This document shows positions 17,682-26,916 of a DNA stretch of 64,000 nucleotides, piece by piece. The notes below the pieces were generated by a model. That model was not told the DNA's origin. It did no database searches and saw only the letters and a list, made by a program, of their open reading frames with translations. The DNA lies in assembly GCF_900009135.1 (NCBI RefSeq), contig NZ_LT797693.1:315276-379275 (forward strand), read 5' to 3'. The first letter of the stretch is position 1; each line of letters starts with the position of its first letter. The translations under genes and the position numbers were made by a program. This stretch comes from Planktothrix sp. PCC 11201. Its GTDB lineage: Bacteria > Cyanobacteriota > Cyanobacteriia > Cyanobacteriales > Microcoleaceae.

Positions 17682-20027
17682 GTGAAACATTTTCAAAGAA
17701 TTGGTACAGGAATTTTAACTGGTGCTGCGATCGCCATTGTGGCACCAACCCCGGCATTTGCCCAAACTCAAGTCCAGGATATCCGACTGGTGGAAATGAA
17801 CGGGGAAGTCGCTCTAATATTAGTAACTAAAAGTGGAGAAAGACCGGAAGTTTTTGTGGTCAGACGGGGCAATGATTTTGTAGCCGATATTATCAATACC
17901 CAACTTCCGGCCCAAAAACAAAACTTTCAACAAAATAATCCTATCCCCGGGATTGCTTCGGTGGTGGTGACCCAACTCGATTCTACCAGTGTGCGGGTGA
18001 TTGTCAGTGGAGTGAATAGTCCCCCCGAAGCCCGAATTATGCAAGGGGCTAACGAAGGGATTGTGATTAGTATGGGTGCGTCTGGGGGTGCCGTGGCTCA
18101 AGTACCGAATCAAGCTCCCCCAGTAGCACCCCCACCGACCGCTTCTAACCCCCCAGCCAGAAGCCCTCAACCGGTATTAGTTCCCGATCCTCAAATTACC
18201 ATTGAGGGCCGTAATGCTCCCCAGAGTGGGATTCGCCCTTCCGATGCGGCTCCTCCTTTCCTCTCCCAGGCTGTTGCCCCACCCTTGGGTGATATAGCCG
18301 TTTCTAATATTAACGCCGGAGTCCCAACGATTCGACTCAATACCAATCAACGGATTCCCCGCTTAGTATTACGAGATGCCCCGGTGAGTGATGTCTTAGC
18401 ATTATTAGCGAGAACTGCTGGACTGAATTTAGCAATCAGTAATTTAATCAAAGATTCCGCAAGTGGTGACTTCCGAGCCCCCAATGATGAGAAGGAAGAA
18501 AAACAAATCCTAGGACGAAAAATATCCTTAGACATTGAAAATGAATCCGTTGAAGATGTGTTTAACTATGTTTTACGTTTAAGTGGATTACAAGCAAATC
18601 GTGTCGGGAATACGATTTTTGTTGGGGTTAAACTGCCTACTGCTGCTAGTGATGTCGTAGTTCGCAGTCTCAGACTGAATCAGGTTCCTGCCAAAACCGC
18701 AGCCGGTTTTTTGAGTAGTCAAGGGGCAGGAACTCAAATTCAGGTCGATCAAGTCCGTATTGAGCAGGTGGGAACCGGGATTAATTCAAGAGATGTTGAG
18801 ACCAGAACACCTGCAATTACATCCTTAGCGGCTAAAGAGTCCGATAGTCCCCTGGTGCTCAGAGGATTATCCATCTCTACCGATGACCGACTCAATTCTA
18901 TCACCCTCGTTGGCCAGGCGCACCTAGTAGAAACCGCCGTGGCGATGTTGACACAGATGGATTTACGTCAGCGTCAAGTCGCCGTTAACGTTAAAGTCGT
19001 TGACGTTAATTTAAGTGGAGAAGAAGCCGCCAGTAGCAGTTTCTCCTTTGGGGTTAACGACACCTTCTTTGTCAATGATGGCGGTGCCGCATCAGTTAAT
19101 TTTGGTGGATATAATCCCCCCAGTGGGACAACCGCAACCAGTGGGATTAATGCCCGACCGATTATTCGGAACCGAACCAGCGATGGTCAACTTTTAGATA
19201 GTCAGAGCCCTTTTTATAATCCTAACGCATTGTCTACAACTCCTTTAACAGCACCCGGAGGGGGCGTTGGTTTAGACCCAATAGCACCCGTAACTTCCCG
19301 TCCGGGTCAAATCGGGATTTCTGCGTATGACCCTTACACCCGAGATTTAGCAACTGGAGCAGTGACAGCTTTAGGTACAGTTACGAATAGCGTTTTTCCC
19401 TTCTTCCAGTATCCCCGCAAGTTCTTATCCACTTTAACCGCTCAAATTATCAGTGGTAATGCTAAGATTCTCACCGATCCGACCTTAGTGGTTCAGGAGG
19501 GTGAAACCGCAAAAGTGGCTTTAGTTGAAGAAATTGTTAAATCAGTTACAACAACCTTTACAGACACGGTTTCCGGCACAAGGGACAACAAAAACTTTAC
19601 CTTTCAAAATGTGGGTTTAACCCTGGATGTTAACGTGGAACGGATTGATGATAACGGCTTTGTTTCCCTGCGAATTAACCCCACTGTGAGTGCCCCTGGA
19701 GATCAAGTCAATGCTGGTGGTGGTGATTTCGCCCGGCAGATTCTCAGCCGGACTGTCGAATCTGGTTTAATCCGTTTGCGCGATGGTCAGACCTTAATTT
19801 TATCGGGGATTATTCAGGAAAATGAACGGGCTACGGTTAGCAAAATTCCCCTGTTAGGGGACTTACCCATTGTGGGTTCATTATTCCGCAGAACCAATAA
19901 GCAGAATACAAGGGCGGAAGTGATTGTGTTGGTCACGCCTCAAATATTGGATGACAGCGATCGCGCTCCCTACGGTTATCAATATAACGCCAGTCCCGAT
20001 GCCTTACGGATGATGCAAAAACGATAA
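17682..20027 (+). CDS. pilQ: Type IV pilus outer-membrane secretin PilQ
   Basis: The 781-residue product forms the outer-membrane channel for pili. A GTG start follows GAGGAG by six bases. The signal peptide ends near AFA-QT (residue 28). An AMIN domain lies at about 30-125, then a Pro-rich linker (145-180), an STN-like segment (RISLDIENESVEDVFNYVL region) near 285-320, an N1/NolW segment near 325-420, and the secretin core from about 430, with AKILTDPTLVVQEGETAKVA near 597-616 and the LSGIIQENE to LFRRTNK signature near 708-745. Residues 461-508, in a loop between early secretin strands, match the N-terminus of the RTX protein at 57430. Confidence 0.95.
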   Translation: MKHFQRIGTGILTGAAIAIVAPTPAFAQTQVQDIRLVEMNGEVALILVTKSGERPEVFVVRRGNDFVADIINTQLPAQKQNFQQNNPIPGIASVVVTQLDSTSVRVIVSGVNSPPEARIMQGANEGIVISMGASGGAVAQVPNQAPPVAPPPTASNPPARSPQPVLVPDPQITIEGRNAPQSGIRPSDAAPPFLSQAVAPPLGDIAVSNINAGVPTIRLNTNQRIPRLVLRDAPVSDVLALLARTAGLNLAISNLIKDSASGDFRAPNDEKEEKQILGRKISLDIENESVEDVFNYVLRLSGLQANRVGNTIFVGVKLPTAASDVVVRSLRLNQVPAKTAAGFLSSQGAGTQIQVDQVRIEQVGTGINSRDVETRTPAITSLAAKESDSPLVLRGLSISTDDRLNSITLVGQAHLVETAVAMLTQMDLRQRQVAVNVKVVDVNLSGEEAASSSFSFGVNDTFFVNDGGAASVNFGGYNPPSGTTATSGINARPIIRNRTSDGQLLDSQSPFYNPNALSTTPLTAPGGGVGLDPIAPVTSRPGQIGISAYDPYTRDLATGAVTALGTVTNSVFPFFQYPRKFLSTLTAQIISGNAKILTDPTLVVQEGETAKVALVEEIVKSVTTTFTDTVSGTRDNKNFTFQNVGLTLDVNVERIDDNGFVSLRINPTVSAPGDQVNAGGGDFARQILSRTVESGLIRLRDGQTLILSGIIQENERATVSKIPLLGDLPIVGSLFRRTNKQNTRAEVIVLVTPQILDDSDRAPYGYQYNASPDALRMMQKR

Positions 20028-20043
20028 ATCAGTAATACAGACC

Positions 20044-20123
20044 TTTTTGCCCCCCTTAAGAGTTGGGCGGGAAGACCCCGCCCCTACAACTTCTTACCAA
20101 CAGGGGGCTAGGAGGGGCAAAAC
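20044..20123. terminator. Nested inverted repeats after pilQ
   Basis: An outer pair (TTTTTGCCCCCC and GGGGCAAAA) encloses an inner hairpin of the dispersed type, GTTGGGCGGG-AAGA-CCCCGCCCCTACAAC at 20062-20090. Its location just after the pilQ stop suggests a transcription terminator. The inner part is probably a repeat of the GGGGCGGG family. Confidence 0.5.
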
Positions 20124-20257
20124 CTAATTTCAACTCAAATTTCTAGCTTACTGATCGCTTTAAGTTGACAATGATTGGTCACTTCGTTCTTATCAGTTAA
20201 CAGCCAACAGCTATACTATTGATTGCTTCATGCCAATTTTAAGGAGTAAAAACTCAA

Positions 20258-20563
20258 ATGAACAAAGGTGAATTAGTGGACGCCGTAGCAGAACGGGCCA
20301 GTGTAACCAAAAAACAAGCTGATGCGGTGTTAACGGCAGCTTTAGAAACCATCATGGAAGCAGTTTCCAATGACGACAAAGTGACACTGGTTGGCTTTGG
20401 TTCCTTTGAGTCCCGCGAACGCAAAGCCCGGGAGGGTCGTAACCCGAAAACTGGGGAAAAAATGGAAATTCCAGCCACCAAAGTCCCGGCTTTTTCATCG
20501 GGTAAATTATTCAAGGAAAAAGTGGCTAATACCAAAGCAGAGCCAGACAGTGATGAGGACTAA
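20258..20563 (+). CDS. hup: DNA-binding protein HU
   Basis: The 101-residue product is a histone-like nucleoid protein. It shows the HU fold and signature: MNKGELVDAVAERASVTKKQ at the start, GFGSFESRERKAREGRNPKTG at 47-67 (the DNA-binding arm with conserved Arg and Asn-Pro), and FSSGKLFKEKV near 79-89. The C-terminal tail is acidic (EPDSDED), as in cyanobacterial HU. AAGGAG lies nine bases upstream of ATG 20258. The next gene starts nine bases after the stop, so the two are probably co-transcribed. Confidence 0.96.
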   Translation: MNKGELVDAVAERASVTKKQADAVLTAALETIMEAVSNDDKVTLVGFGSFESRERKAREGRNPKTGEKMEIPATKVPAFSSGKLFKEKVANTKAEPDSDED

Positions 20564-20572
20564 TTTCTAGGC

Positions 20573-21685
20573 GTGGAAGCAACCCATTCACCCCGTCATG
20601 GCGGAAACTTGATTTGGGCTGCGACCGTGGCCGACTGCTCTCCCTTGGATATTCTGGATTTTTCCGCCAGTATTAATCCTTGGGGGCCGCCTGCGTCGGC
20701 TCTGGCGGCAATTCAAGACCATTTGAGGGATTTAAAAGCCTATCCTAATCCTGATTATGGACAGTTGAGGCAAGTGATCGCCACTCAGATCAACCGCGAA
20801 ACCGGATCGAACTTCCTAGGGGCAGATTGGATTTTACCCGGCAATGGGGCGGCAGAGTTACTCACCTGGGCAGGACGGGAACTGGCAGCATTAGATGCGA
20901 CCTATTTACTGACTCCTGCCTTTGGGGACTATGGGCGCTCACTCCAGGCTTTTGAGGGGAATGTGATCGAATGTCCGCTTTCGATGGCTTCTGGTGGGTG
21001 GGATTTCTCTATGCCTCAACCCTTGAGTTCTAACTCGGGGTTATTATTAAATAATCCCCATAATCCCACCGGAAAACTGTTTGCTTCCCAGATGTTATTG
21101 GAATCCTTAAAACAGTTTGCTCTGGTGGTGGTGGATGAGGCATTTATGGATTTTTTACTGCCCACTCAACAGCAAAGTTTAGTATCTTGGGTTAAGGAAT
21201 ACGAAAATTTAGTGATTTTGCGATCGCTAACCAAATTCTATAGTTTACCCGGACTGCGTTTAGGATATGCGATCGCCCATCCCCAACGCTTAAAAAAATG
21301 GCAACGGTGGCGCGATCCTTGGCCGGTGAATAGTTTGGCGGTGGCGGCGGGAATTGCTGTTTTACAAGATGATAAATTTCAACAACAAACCTGGAATTGG
21401 TTAGAAGAATCCCGTCCCCAATTATATCATAATTTAGCTAATATATCGGGATTAAAACCCTATCCAGGTGCCGCTAATTTTATTTTAGTAGAATCTAATT
21501 TTTCGGTTTCTCAACTACAATTCAATCTATTAAAAAAACATCGAATTCTAATTCGAGATTGTTTAAGTTTTCCCAGTTTGGGCGATCGCTATTTCCGAGT
21601 GGCAATTAGAACTGAAGCCGAAAATCAAAGGTTAATTGAGGCGTTAAAATGGGTAATGGGTAATGGTGATTTATTCGTCAATTAA
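20573..21685 (+). CDS. cobD: L-threonine-O-3-phosphate decarboxylase, CobD/CobC type
   Basis: The 370-residue PLP enzyme belongs to fold-type I aminotransferases, close to histidinol-phosphate aminotransferase. The N-terminus SPRHGGNLIWAA and LDFSASINPWGPP are typical of CobD/CobC, which makes the aminopropanol phosphate arm of cobalamin. Other markers are LNNPHNPTGK near 160-169, VVDEAFMDF near 187 and the PLP-Lys region RSLTKFYSLPGLRLGY near 217-232. The start is GTG at 20573, nine bases after hup. It contains two GCGATCGC palindromes. HisC is an alternative, but HGGNL favours CobD. Confidence 0.87.
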   Translation: MEATHSPRHGGNLIWAATVADCSPLDILDFSASINPWGPPASALAAIQDHLRDLKAYPNPDYGQLRQVIATQINRETGSNFLGADWILPGNGAAELLTWAGRELAALDATYLLTPAFGDYGRSLQAFEGNVIECPLSMASGGWDFSMPQPLSSNSGLLLNNPHNPTGKLFASQMLLESLKQFALVVVDEAFMDFLLPTQQQSLVSWVKEYENLVILRSLTKFYSLPGLRLGYAIAHPQRLKKWQRWRDPWPVNSLAVAAGIAVLQDDKFQQQTWNWLEESRPQLYHNLANISGLKPYPGAANFILVESNFSVSQLQFNLLKKHRILIRDCLSFPSLGDRYFRVAIRTEAENQRLIEALKWVMGNGDLFVN

Positions 21686-21696
21686 TTGACTCTTAC

Positions 21697-21770
21697 ACTG
21701 ATAACTGGTAGGGGCGGGTTCTTTTAGATCTTTGTTAATCACCGCGCATCTCGATGAACCCGCCCCTACA
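21697..21770 (+). repeat. 74-bp palindromic element, copy 1
   Basis: The ends GGTAGGGGCGGGTTC and GATGAACCCGCCCCTAC are inverted repeats around a core TTTTAGATCTTTGTTAATCA. The same 74 bases occur in the opposite orientation at 26777-26850 with two mismatches by my reading. No ORF is inside. It looks like a MITE or REP-type element. Confidence 0.8.
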
Positions 21771-21783
21771 ACTGATAACTGAT

Positions 21784-22158
21784 TTATGGTTTAACCTCTA
21801 CAGGGTTAGTAGGGTTAGTCAAAGCTTCGGTAACTTCAGGTTCTTGGAGGAGTAAGCGTTGTTTTTCCCGAAATTGAGTCGCCGCATCTTGAATATTTTG
21901 GCGCTGTTTATTTCCTACTGCTTCATAATCAACATTAAATCCCCCCAACCGAGAATTATGAATAATATCTAACATTGTTCTCCCACTATTTTCACCACTC
22001 AGGGGGTCTGGGTTATCAGAACGTTGAAATTGTTGTAAAGGGGTAGCGGAAGTGGATTGAGCTAGACTGGTGGAAGTGAACCCACAAACTCCCATCCCGA
22101 CGGCCACAACAGCAGAGGAGCAGATTCCCAGAACCGATTTTAAGGCTTTAAATTGCAT
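21784..22158 (-). CDS. Small exported protein, unknown function
   Basis: The 124-residue product starts at ATG 22158 (MQFKALKSVL), with GAGG eight bases upstream, and carries a signal peptide: hydrophobic residues 9-30 followed by SLA-QS. The mature protein is polar. It includes DNPDPLSGENSGRTMLDIIH near residues 49-68 and a Gln/Arg helix (KQRQNIQDAATQFREKQRL). I do not recognise a family. Its presence in the periplasm is an inference from the signal peptide. It stands alone, convergent with cobD. Confidence 0.7.
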   Translation of the reverse strand: MQFKALKSVLGICSSAVVAVGMGVCGFTSTSLAQSTSATPLQQFQRSDNPDPLSGENSGRTMLDIIHNSRLGGFNVDYEAVGNKQRQNIQDAATQFREKQRLLLQEPEVTEALTNPTNPVEVKP

Positions 22159-22316
22159 GATCACAACCTCACAATTTCAAAAATAACTATAAAAACTTAG
22201 ATTTCTATAATTGTAGCTATTTTTCTGAAAATTTAACATAAATATTCCCCCCTAACATTGATGAAGGGTTGGGGGGATTAATAGGCAGAAAAATTTTATA
22301 AAATTGATGGGTTTGT

Positions 22317-23192
22317 TTAGGCAAAACGACGCTTTAATAAAGGCTGAATCGATAATAAAGCCACCGTTGCAAACCCGATTAATACCAACAAGGCACCGCC
22401 AAAAGTAATCGTAGCAAAGGGGGCTTCCATGACCACACTATTGAACGCCCAATCTTGATGGAGGTATAAATAACGAATAGGTTCAATCGCATAACTTAGT
22501 GGATTTAGACAAACCACCACCTGTAACCAATGGGGCATAAAAGATAAAGGAGCCAGGGCGGTACTAGCAAATAAAAGGGGTAAATTGGTTACAAAAATTA
22601 CTGCAATTAATTCAATATGACCGGGCAAGGCAAAAGCTAATCCCAGACTTAATCCCGTTACTCCCAAAACTAAGAGAAACACAATTAGGGTAATGATACT
22701 TAATCCGGCAATTCCGGGTAATCCTGCCCCTAAAACGGCTCCGGCGGCAATAATAACCGAGGTTTGAATTAAACTCAAGGTCACGATATAAATTGCCGAG
22801 GCTAAAACAATCGAAAACCGAGAGACTAAAGGGGCGACTAATAACCGATTTAGGAAGCCAAATTCTCGGTCAAACATAATCGGTAATCCTGCATTTAAAG
22901 CCCCGGCAAAGGCAGTGAAAACAATCACTCCCGCCCCTAAAAATTGAGCATAATTCAGGGTTCCACCAAATAATCCTTTGGGGGCATTTTGAAATAAAGC
23001 TCCAAATAAAACTAACCACATTAACGGTTGAATAATCCCAGCAATTAAGGTGGAAGGACGACGTTTTAATTGAATAAACAATCGACGGGTTAAGGCCATT
23101 GTTTCTTGGATAAATTCCCCCACTAAATTCGGTTGCTGATCAACCGTTTGATTCGAGGTTAAAATTTTAACAGAGGTTGTTGAACTACTCAT
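22317..23192 (-). CDS. ABC-2 type exporter permease (DrrB-like)
   Basis: The 291-residue permease has six hydrophobic segments after a cytoplasmic N-terminus and an ABC-2 pattern: KRRPSTLIAGIIQPLMWLVLF near residues 42-62 and NPLSYAIEPIRYLYL near 228-242. This is the daunorubicin-resistance/DrrB type that exports hydrophobic or lipid compounds. ATG 23192 (MSSSTTSVKI) is chosen. The upstream in-frame region to 23264 contains a dispersed repeat. It follows the ATPase gene at 23336, 143 bp upstream on the same strand, so the two form one transporter. Cargo unknown. Confidence 0.88.
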   Translation of the reverse strand: MSSSTTSVKILTSNQTVDQQPNLVGEFIQETMALTRRLFIQLKRRPSTLIAGIIQPLMWLVLFGALFQNAPKGLFGGTLNYAQFLGAGVIVFTAFAGALNAGLPIMFDREFGFLNRLLVAPLVSRFSIVLASAIYIVTLSLIQTSVIIAAGAVLGAGLPGIAGLSIITLIVFLLVLGVTGLSLGLAFALPGHIELIAVIFVTNLPLLFASTALAPLSFMPHWLQVVVCLNPLSYAIEPIRYLYLHQDWAFNSVVMEAPFATITFGGALLVLIGFATVALLSIQPLLKRRFA

Positions 23193-23228
23193 GGTTTTTG
23201 AGGTTTTGGCTGTTAATGATATAGAAAT

Positions 23229-23289
23229 AAGGGCGGGTTTTGGTAGATTGTTTGTTGATATCAAAGGTTAACGCGAACCCGCCCCTACG
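23229..23289. repeat. Palindromic repeat, GGGCGGGTTT...GAACCCGCCCCTAC
   Basis: Same ends as the element at 21697, but the 35-base core differs. It separates the ABC ATPase and permease genes. It could affect their relative expression, but nothing shows this directly. Confidence 0.65.
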
Positions 23290-23335
23290 ATTGTTTACGG
23301 TATACATATCTTACAAAAATTTAGAAAATATTGCC

Positions 23336-24355
23336 TTAACGCATACTTTTCTTTTTCTCGGCTTTCAAATCTCGATTACTAGAAGCAGCAATTTCAGCAT
23401 CTAGTAAAGTTCTACCCGTGGCAGCTAAATAAACATCATCTAAACTAGGTCGAGATTGGGCAATCCCAAAGGTGGGTAAACCCGCATCTTTTAACGCCTG
23501 TTGAATTGTAAATAAAGCATCACTTTGAGTTTGAACCACTAAATTTAAAGAATTGCCTTGAGCCGGATTAATAATAATCTCCTGTACAAAAGGCAAAGAT
23601 TGTAATAGGGATTTGGCTGTTTCTGCTTCTGCAACCGGGGAAAATTCTCTAATTCTGAGGGTAATGCGATCGCCTCCAAGTTGATCTTTCAAAGCCGAAG
23701 GCGTACCCAGGGCAATCACTAATCCTTGGTCAATAATAGCTACCCGGTCAGCTAAAGCATCCACTTCCTCTAAATAGTGGCTTGTAATTAAAATTGTTGT
23801 GCCATTTTCCCGTAATTGACGCAGAAAATTCCAGACCACCACCCGACTTTCAATATCTAAACCGACAGTAGGTTCATCTAATACTAATAAATCCGGTTGA
23901 TGGAGTAAACCCGAAGCTAAATCTAAGCGTTTGCGAATCCCCCCGGAATAGGTTCCGGTTTTTTGATCTAACCAATCTTGTAATCCTAATAAATCCGTAA
24001 CTTGATGAATGCGTTCGGCAATATTAGCGCGAGGGATATGATAGAGGGCGGCTTGTAATTGTAATAACTCTCGCCCGGTTAATACCTTATCTAAGGCGAC
24101 CTCCTGGGCCACATAACCGAGGCGTTGACGAACAAGTCGCGGTTGATCGACCACAGAAATACCAGAAACCTCCAAACGTCCAGCATCGGGAGTAATTAAG
24201 GTACACAAAGCCCGTAGGGTTGTGGTTTTTCCGGCTCCATTGGGCCCGAGCAGGCCAAAGATCTCCCCCTGTTGGACATCAAGAGAGACATCTTTAACGG
24301 CGGGACAGGTGCCATAGGATTTTTTTAAATTTTGAATCAGAACAGCAGGAATCAT
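23336..24355 (-). CDS. ABC transporter ATPase (DrrA-like)
   Basis: The 339-residue ATPase has Walker A LGPNGAGKTTTL near 38-49, the Q-loop in GYVAQEVALD near 86, signature YSGGIRKRLDLA near 138-149 and Walker B LLVLDEPTVGLD near 158-169, followed by the H-loop in ITSHYLEEVD. The C-terminal extension ends RPSLDDVYLAATGRTL, the DrrA family hallmark. ATG 24355 is chosen over the in-frame TTG two codons upstream. It energises the permease encoded downstream. Confidence 0.92.
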   Translation of the reverse strand: MIPAVLIQNLKKSYGTCPAVKDVSLDVQQGEIFGLLGPNGAGKTTTLRALCTLITPDAGRLEVSGISVVDQPRLVRQRLGYVAQEVALDKVLTGRELLQLQAALYHIPRANIAERIHQVTDLLGLQDWLDQKTGTYSGGIRKRLDLASGLLHQPDLLVLDEPTVGLDIESRVVVWNFLRQLRENGTTILITSHYLEEVDALADRVAIIDQGLVIALGTPSALKDQLGGDRITLRIREFSPVAEAETAKSLLQSLPFVQEIIINPAQGNSLNLVVQTQSDALFTIQQALKDAGLPTFGIAQSRPSLDDVYLAATGRTLLDAEIAASSNRDLKAEKKKSMR

Positions 24356-24444
24356 AGTCAACGCTTAAATAATCAATTAGCTTAACACTTCTAAACAATT
24401 TCCTACTATGGCTTTTCTGTGGTTTTTCCCGCCTTAGCTGCTGA

Positions 24445-25179
24445 TTATTGAGGCTGCGACCAGGCTTTATGGGAGAGCAGGGCTTCGATGACCCTAACGC
24501 CTCGTAATTGATTAGATAGGGGAAGATGACCTTTCGGGGCGGTTAAATCCCAGGTAAATCCTTGGGGGTAGCGTGTCCAATTGCGACCTTCACGCCAGCC
24601 AATTTTAGGCCATAATTTATCCCAATTTTTATTAACGCCCAACCAAAGTTCTCGCTGGACAGAATAGCCAAATTTACCCTCGGAATGGATACGCCAAAGG
24701 GTATCAATGGTTTTTAAATCCGTGATGGGAAAGCGTTCAATTTCGGAAAAATACAGCCATTTTCGTTGCACCGCAGAACTTCCGGCTAATTCACAAAGTT
24801 TTTGGACGCTTAATTTATCCGCTTCTAAAAAGTCTTGTTGAGCGAGTAAGGTTTGTAGGGGGATATAATCAATTCCAGCATCGGAGGCCAGGGAAACAAT
24901 GCCCGTCGGGAAATGAAGTTTTAAAAAATGACTCACTTTTTCAGAAGTGGGAATCGCCCGATATAGAATTTGATAAACCTTGCCACTGACTAGACTTGGG
25001 GAGGTAGACTGTTGTTTTAATAAAAATTCCATTAACACCTCCCAAACCGTTTCCCCACCTTGGGTTAATGTTTCTAATAGTTGGAATTGAGCCTTGGATG
25101 AGGCACCAAAAAGCCCGGAGCGCAATTCATCGGCACTCATGGCATGGTTTTGTTGGGGGGAAGTGGTCAGGTCAGTCAT
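24445..25179 (-). CDS. gun4: GUN4-domain protein, Mg-chelatase activator
   Basis: The 244-residue protein has the cyanobacterial Gun4 layout: an N-terminal helical bundle (residues 15-85) and a C-terminal porphyrin-binding GUN4 core. Diagnostic segments are LLAQQDFLEADKLSVQKLCE near 108-127, GKFGYSVQRELWLGVNKNW near 171-189 and PKGHLPLSNQLRGVRV near 216-231. Gun4 binds protoporphyrin IX and Mg-protoporphyrin and stimulates Mg-chelatase in chlorophyll synthesis. No other chlorophyll gene is adjacent. ATG 25179 is used, and ATG at codon 14 is also possible. Confidence 0.95.
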   Translation of the reverse strand: MTDLTTSPQQNHAMSADELRSGLFGASSKAQFQLLETLTQGGETVWEVLMEFLLKQQSTSPSLVSGKVYQILYRAIPTSEKVSHFLKLHFPTGIVSLASDAGIDYIPLQTLLAQQDFLEADKLSVQKLCELAGSSAVQRKWLYFSEIERFPITDLKTIDTLWRIHSEGKFGYSVQRELWLGVNKNWDKLWPKIGWREGRNWTRYPQGFTWDLTAPKGHLPLSNQLRGVRVIEALLSHKAWSQPQ

Positions 25180-25260
25180 AGGGAGCGTGGCATTAGGTAA
25201 TTGGGAGTGACTCTGGAATTCTTAATATCGACTCTTTATTGTACAAGGAGCAGGCAATAG

Positions 25261-25749
25261 TTAACCGTTGAGAATCCGTTGAATCAGGGCACTGGTGGAG
25301 GAGGGGACTTCAATATTAATGAAGGCAACTTGACCTCCATAGGCTTGCACAATCGGGGCTTCTGGCAGGGTTTCTAAGGTGTAGTCTCCTCCCTTGACAT
25401 AAATATCAGGTTTTAGGGTTTGAATGAGATGATCGGCGGTGGTTTCAGAAAAAATAACCACCCCATCGATGGGCTTGAGACTCGCTAAGACTTCAGCCCG
25501 TTGTGCTTCGGGGACGATGGGGCGGGGAGGATGTCCGGGTTTTTGCGGTTTAATCTTTTGGACGGATAAATCGCTATTTAATCCGACCACCAGCGATCGC
25601 CCCAATGCCTTAGCCGCTTGTAAATAGCGAACATGACCCGCATGAATTAAATCAAAACAACCATTGGTAAAAACCAGGGGACGCCATCGTTGAGGATTCA
25701 GGGTGATGTCTTGTTGTAATTCGGTTAAGGTGTAAAGATAAGCAGTCAT
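25261..25749 (-). CDS. RfaE2/HldE-type adenylyltransferase domain
   Basis: The 162-residue cytidylyltransferase-fold protein resembles the C-terminal nucleotidyltransferase half of HldE (RfaE2), which adenylylates heptose-1-phosphate for lipopolysaccharide. The HxGH motif is VFTNGCFDLIHAGHVRYLQA (residues 26-45), GLNSD is near 56, and KGGDY near 118 and SSTSALI near 151 are family-typical. It stands alone, without the kinase half. In cyanobacteria it might act on another sugar phosphate. ATG 25749 fits. A GCGATCGC palindrome lies inside. Confidence 0.87.
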   Translation of the reverse strand: MTAYLYTLTELQQDITLNPQRWRPLVFTNGCFDLIHAGHVRYLQAAKALGRSLVVGLNSDLSVQKIKPQKPGHPPRPIVPEAQRAEVLASLKPIDGVVIFSETTADHLIQTLKPDIYVKGGDYTLETLPEAPIVQAYGGQVAFINIEVPSSTSALIQRILNG

Positions 25750-25931
25750 TCCAGTTGATTGGGGAGGGGGAATTTACTCAAGTCAATCTATCCAGAGGTC
25801 TGAACCGATTAGAATTGTAACGTTTGTTGATCTTAATCTCGAATATTTCCGAGCCAGCCCTACAAACTTAGGGTCAGGGAATATATCAACAAGCCCAAAT
25901 CGAGATCATAACTTAGTTTACGGATCATTCA

Positions 25932-26765
25932 ATGAAAGCTACTTCTAGCCGTCAATTTTCTTCTACAACCTCTCTCATCCTGAAACTGGTTGGAGTAATT
26001 TTGATTTTCTCGTCCCTAGTGGATTTTTTGGTAATTTTGATTCCGCCCAATTTTCTCAACCGAGGCTGGCAAATTAGCGTCACCAGTGATTTAGTAGATC
26101 GAGGCATTGTCCCGATGGTGGGCATGGCCTTAGTTTTTATTGCTTTTTGGATGGATGCTGCCACCGAGGGGAATATCAAACCCGCTAAACCCTTTGCGAG
26201 TTTAAGATTTTGGGTGGCATTGCTGGCGAGCTTATTAGGGTTATTGTATCTTTTACTGTTTCCTTTGCATCTCAATAATACCCGTTTAGCTAGAGCCGAA
26301 GCCCTCACGGAAATTAGTCAACAAGCGACTCAAGCTCAAACTCAATTGGAAAATCAACTCGGAAGTCCCCAATTTCAGCAGCAAATTCAACAGAAAAAAA
26401 CTCAGCTTAAAGATCAACTTGCGGGGTTAGCACAAAATCCCGAGGCTCTGAATCAAGCCCTTGCCAACCCGAATCTTCCTAAGGAAGTTAGACAAATCTT
26501 AGAACAGTCTAAATCTAATCCCAAGGCGGTTGAGGAGTTTTTGAATCAACAGGCGGATAATTTACCCACACAATTGTTAGGTCAAATTCGCGATCGCAAA
26601 CAAGAACTGGAAAAACAAGCCAAAACTCAATCCTTAAAATCGAGTTTGAGAACTGGAATTAGTAGTTTATTGTTAGCCATTGGTTATATTACTTTAGGTT
26701 GGACAGGACTAAAAGGGTTGGGAATTTTACGCAGTGGAAATCGTCGCAAAACACCAACAGCTTAA
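25932..26765 (+). CDS. HpsJ-like membrane protein
   Basis: The 277-residue protein has four hydrophobic segments: about 15-36, 57-75, 93-112 and 240-262. Between them is a long hydrophilic helix with repeated Gln (residues 125-225). It resembles the HpsJ family, associated with hormogonium polysaccharide synthesis and cyanoexosortase systems in filamentous cyanobacteria. The N-terminal segment LVGVILIFSSLVDFLVILIP supports that. A GT2 glycosyltransferase follows at 26917, with a 74-bp repeat between. The role in polysaccharide export is inferred from the family. Confidence 0.75.
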   Translation: MKATSSRQFSSTTSLILKLVGVILIFSSLVDFLVILIPPNFLNRGWQISVTSDLVDRGIVPMVGMALVFIAFWMDAATEGNIKPAKPFASLRFWVALLASLLGLLYLLLFPLHLNNTRLARAEALTEISQQATQAQTQLENQLGSPQFQQQIQQKKTQLKDQLAGLAQNPEALNQALANPNLPKEVRQILEQSKSNPKAVEEFLNQQADNLPTQLLGQIRDRKQELEKQAKTQSLKSSLRTGISSLLLAIGYITLGWTGLKGLGILRSGNRRKTPTA

Positions 26766-26776
26766 CATTTATCATT

Positions 26777-26850
26777 TGTAGGGGCGGGTTCATCAAGATG
26801 CGCGGTGATTAACAAAGATCTAAAAGAACCCGCCCGTACCAGTTATCAGT
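26777..26850 (-). repeat. 74-bp palindromic element, copy 2
   Basis: Inverted copy of the element at 21697-21770, with two differences in 74 bases by my reading. The high identity of the core, not only of the terminal arms, indicates recent dispersal or gene conversion. Confidence 0.8.
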
Positions 26851-26916
26851 GGCAGAAATAAAATCAAGATTTTATTAATCCTATTCCCTGTTCCCTGTTC
26901 CCTATTATCATTTTTC

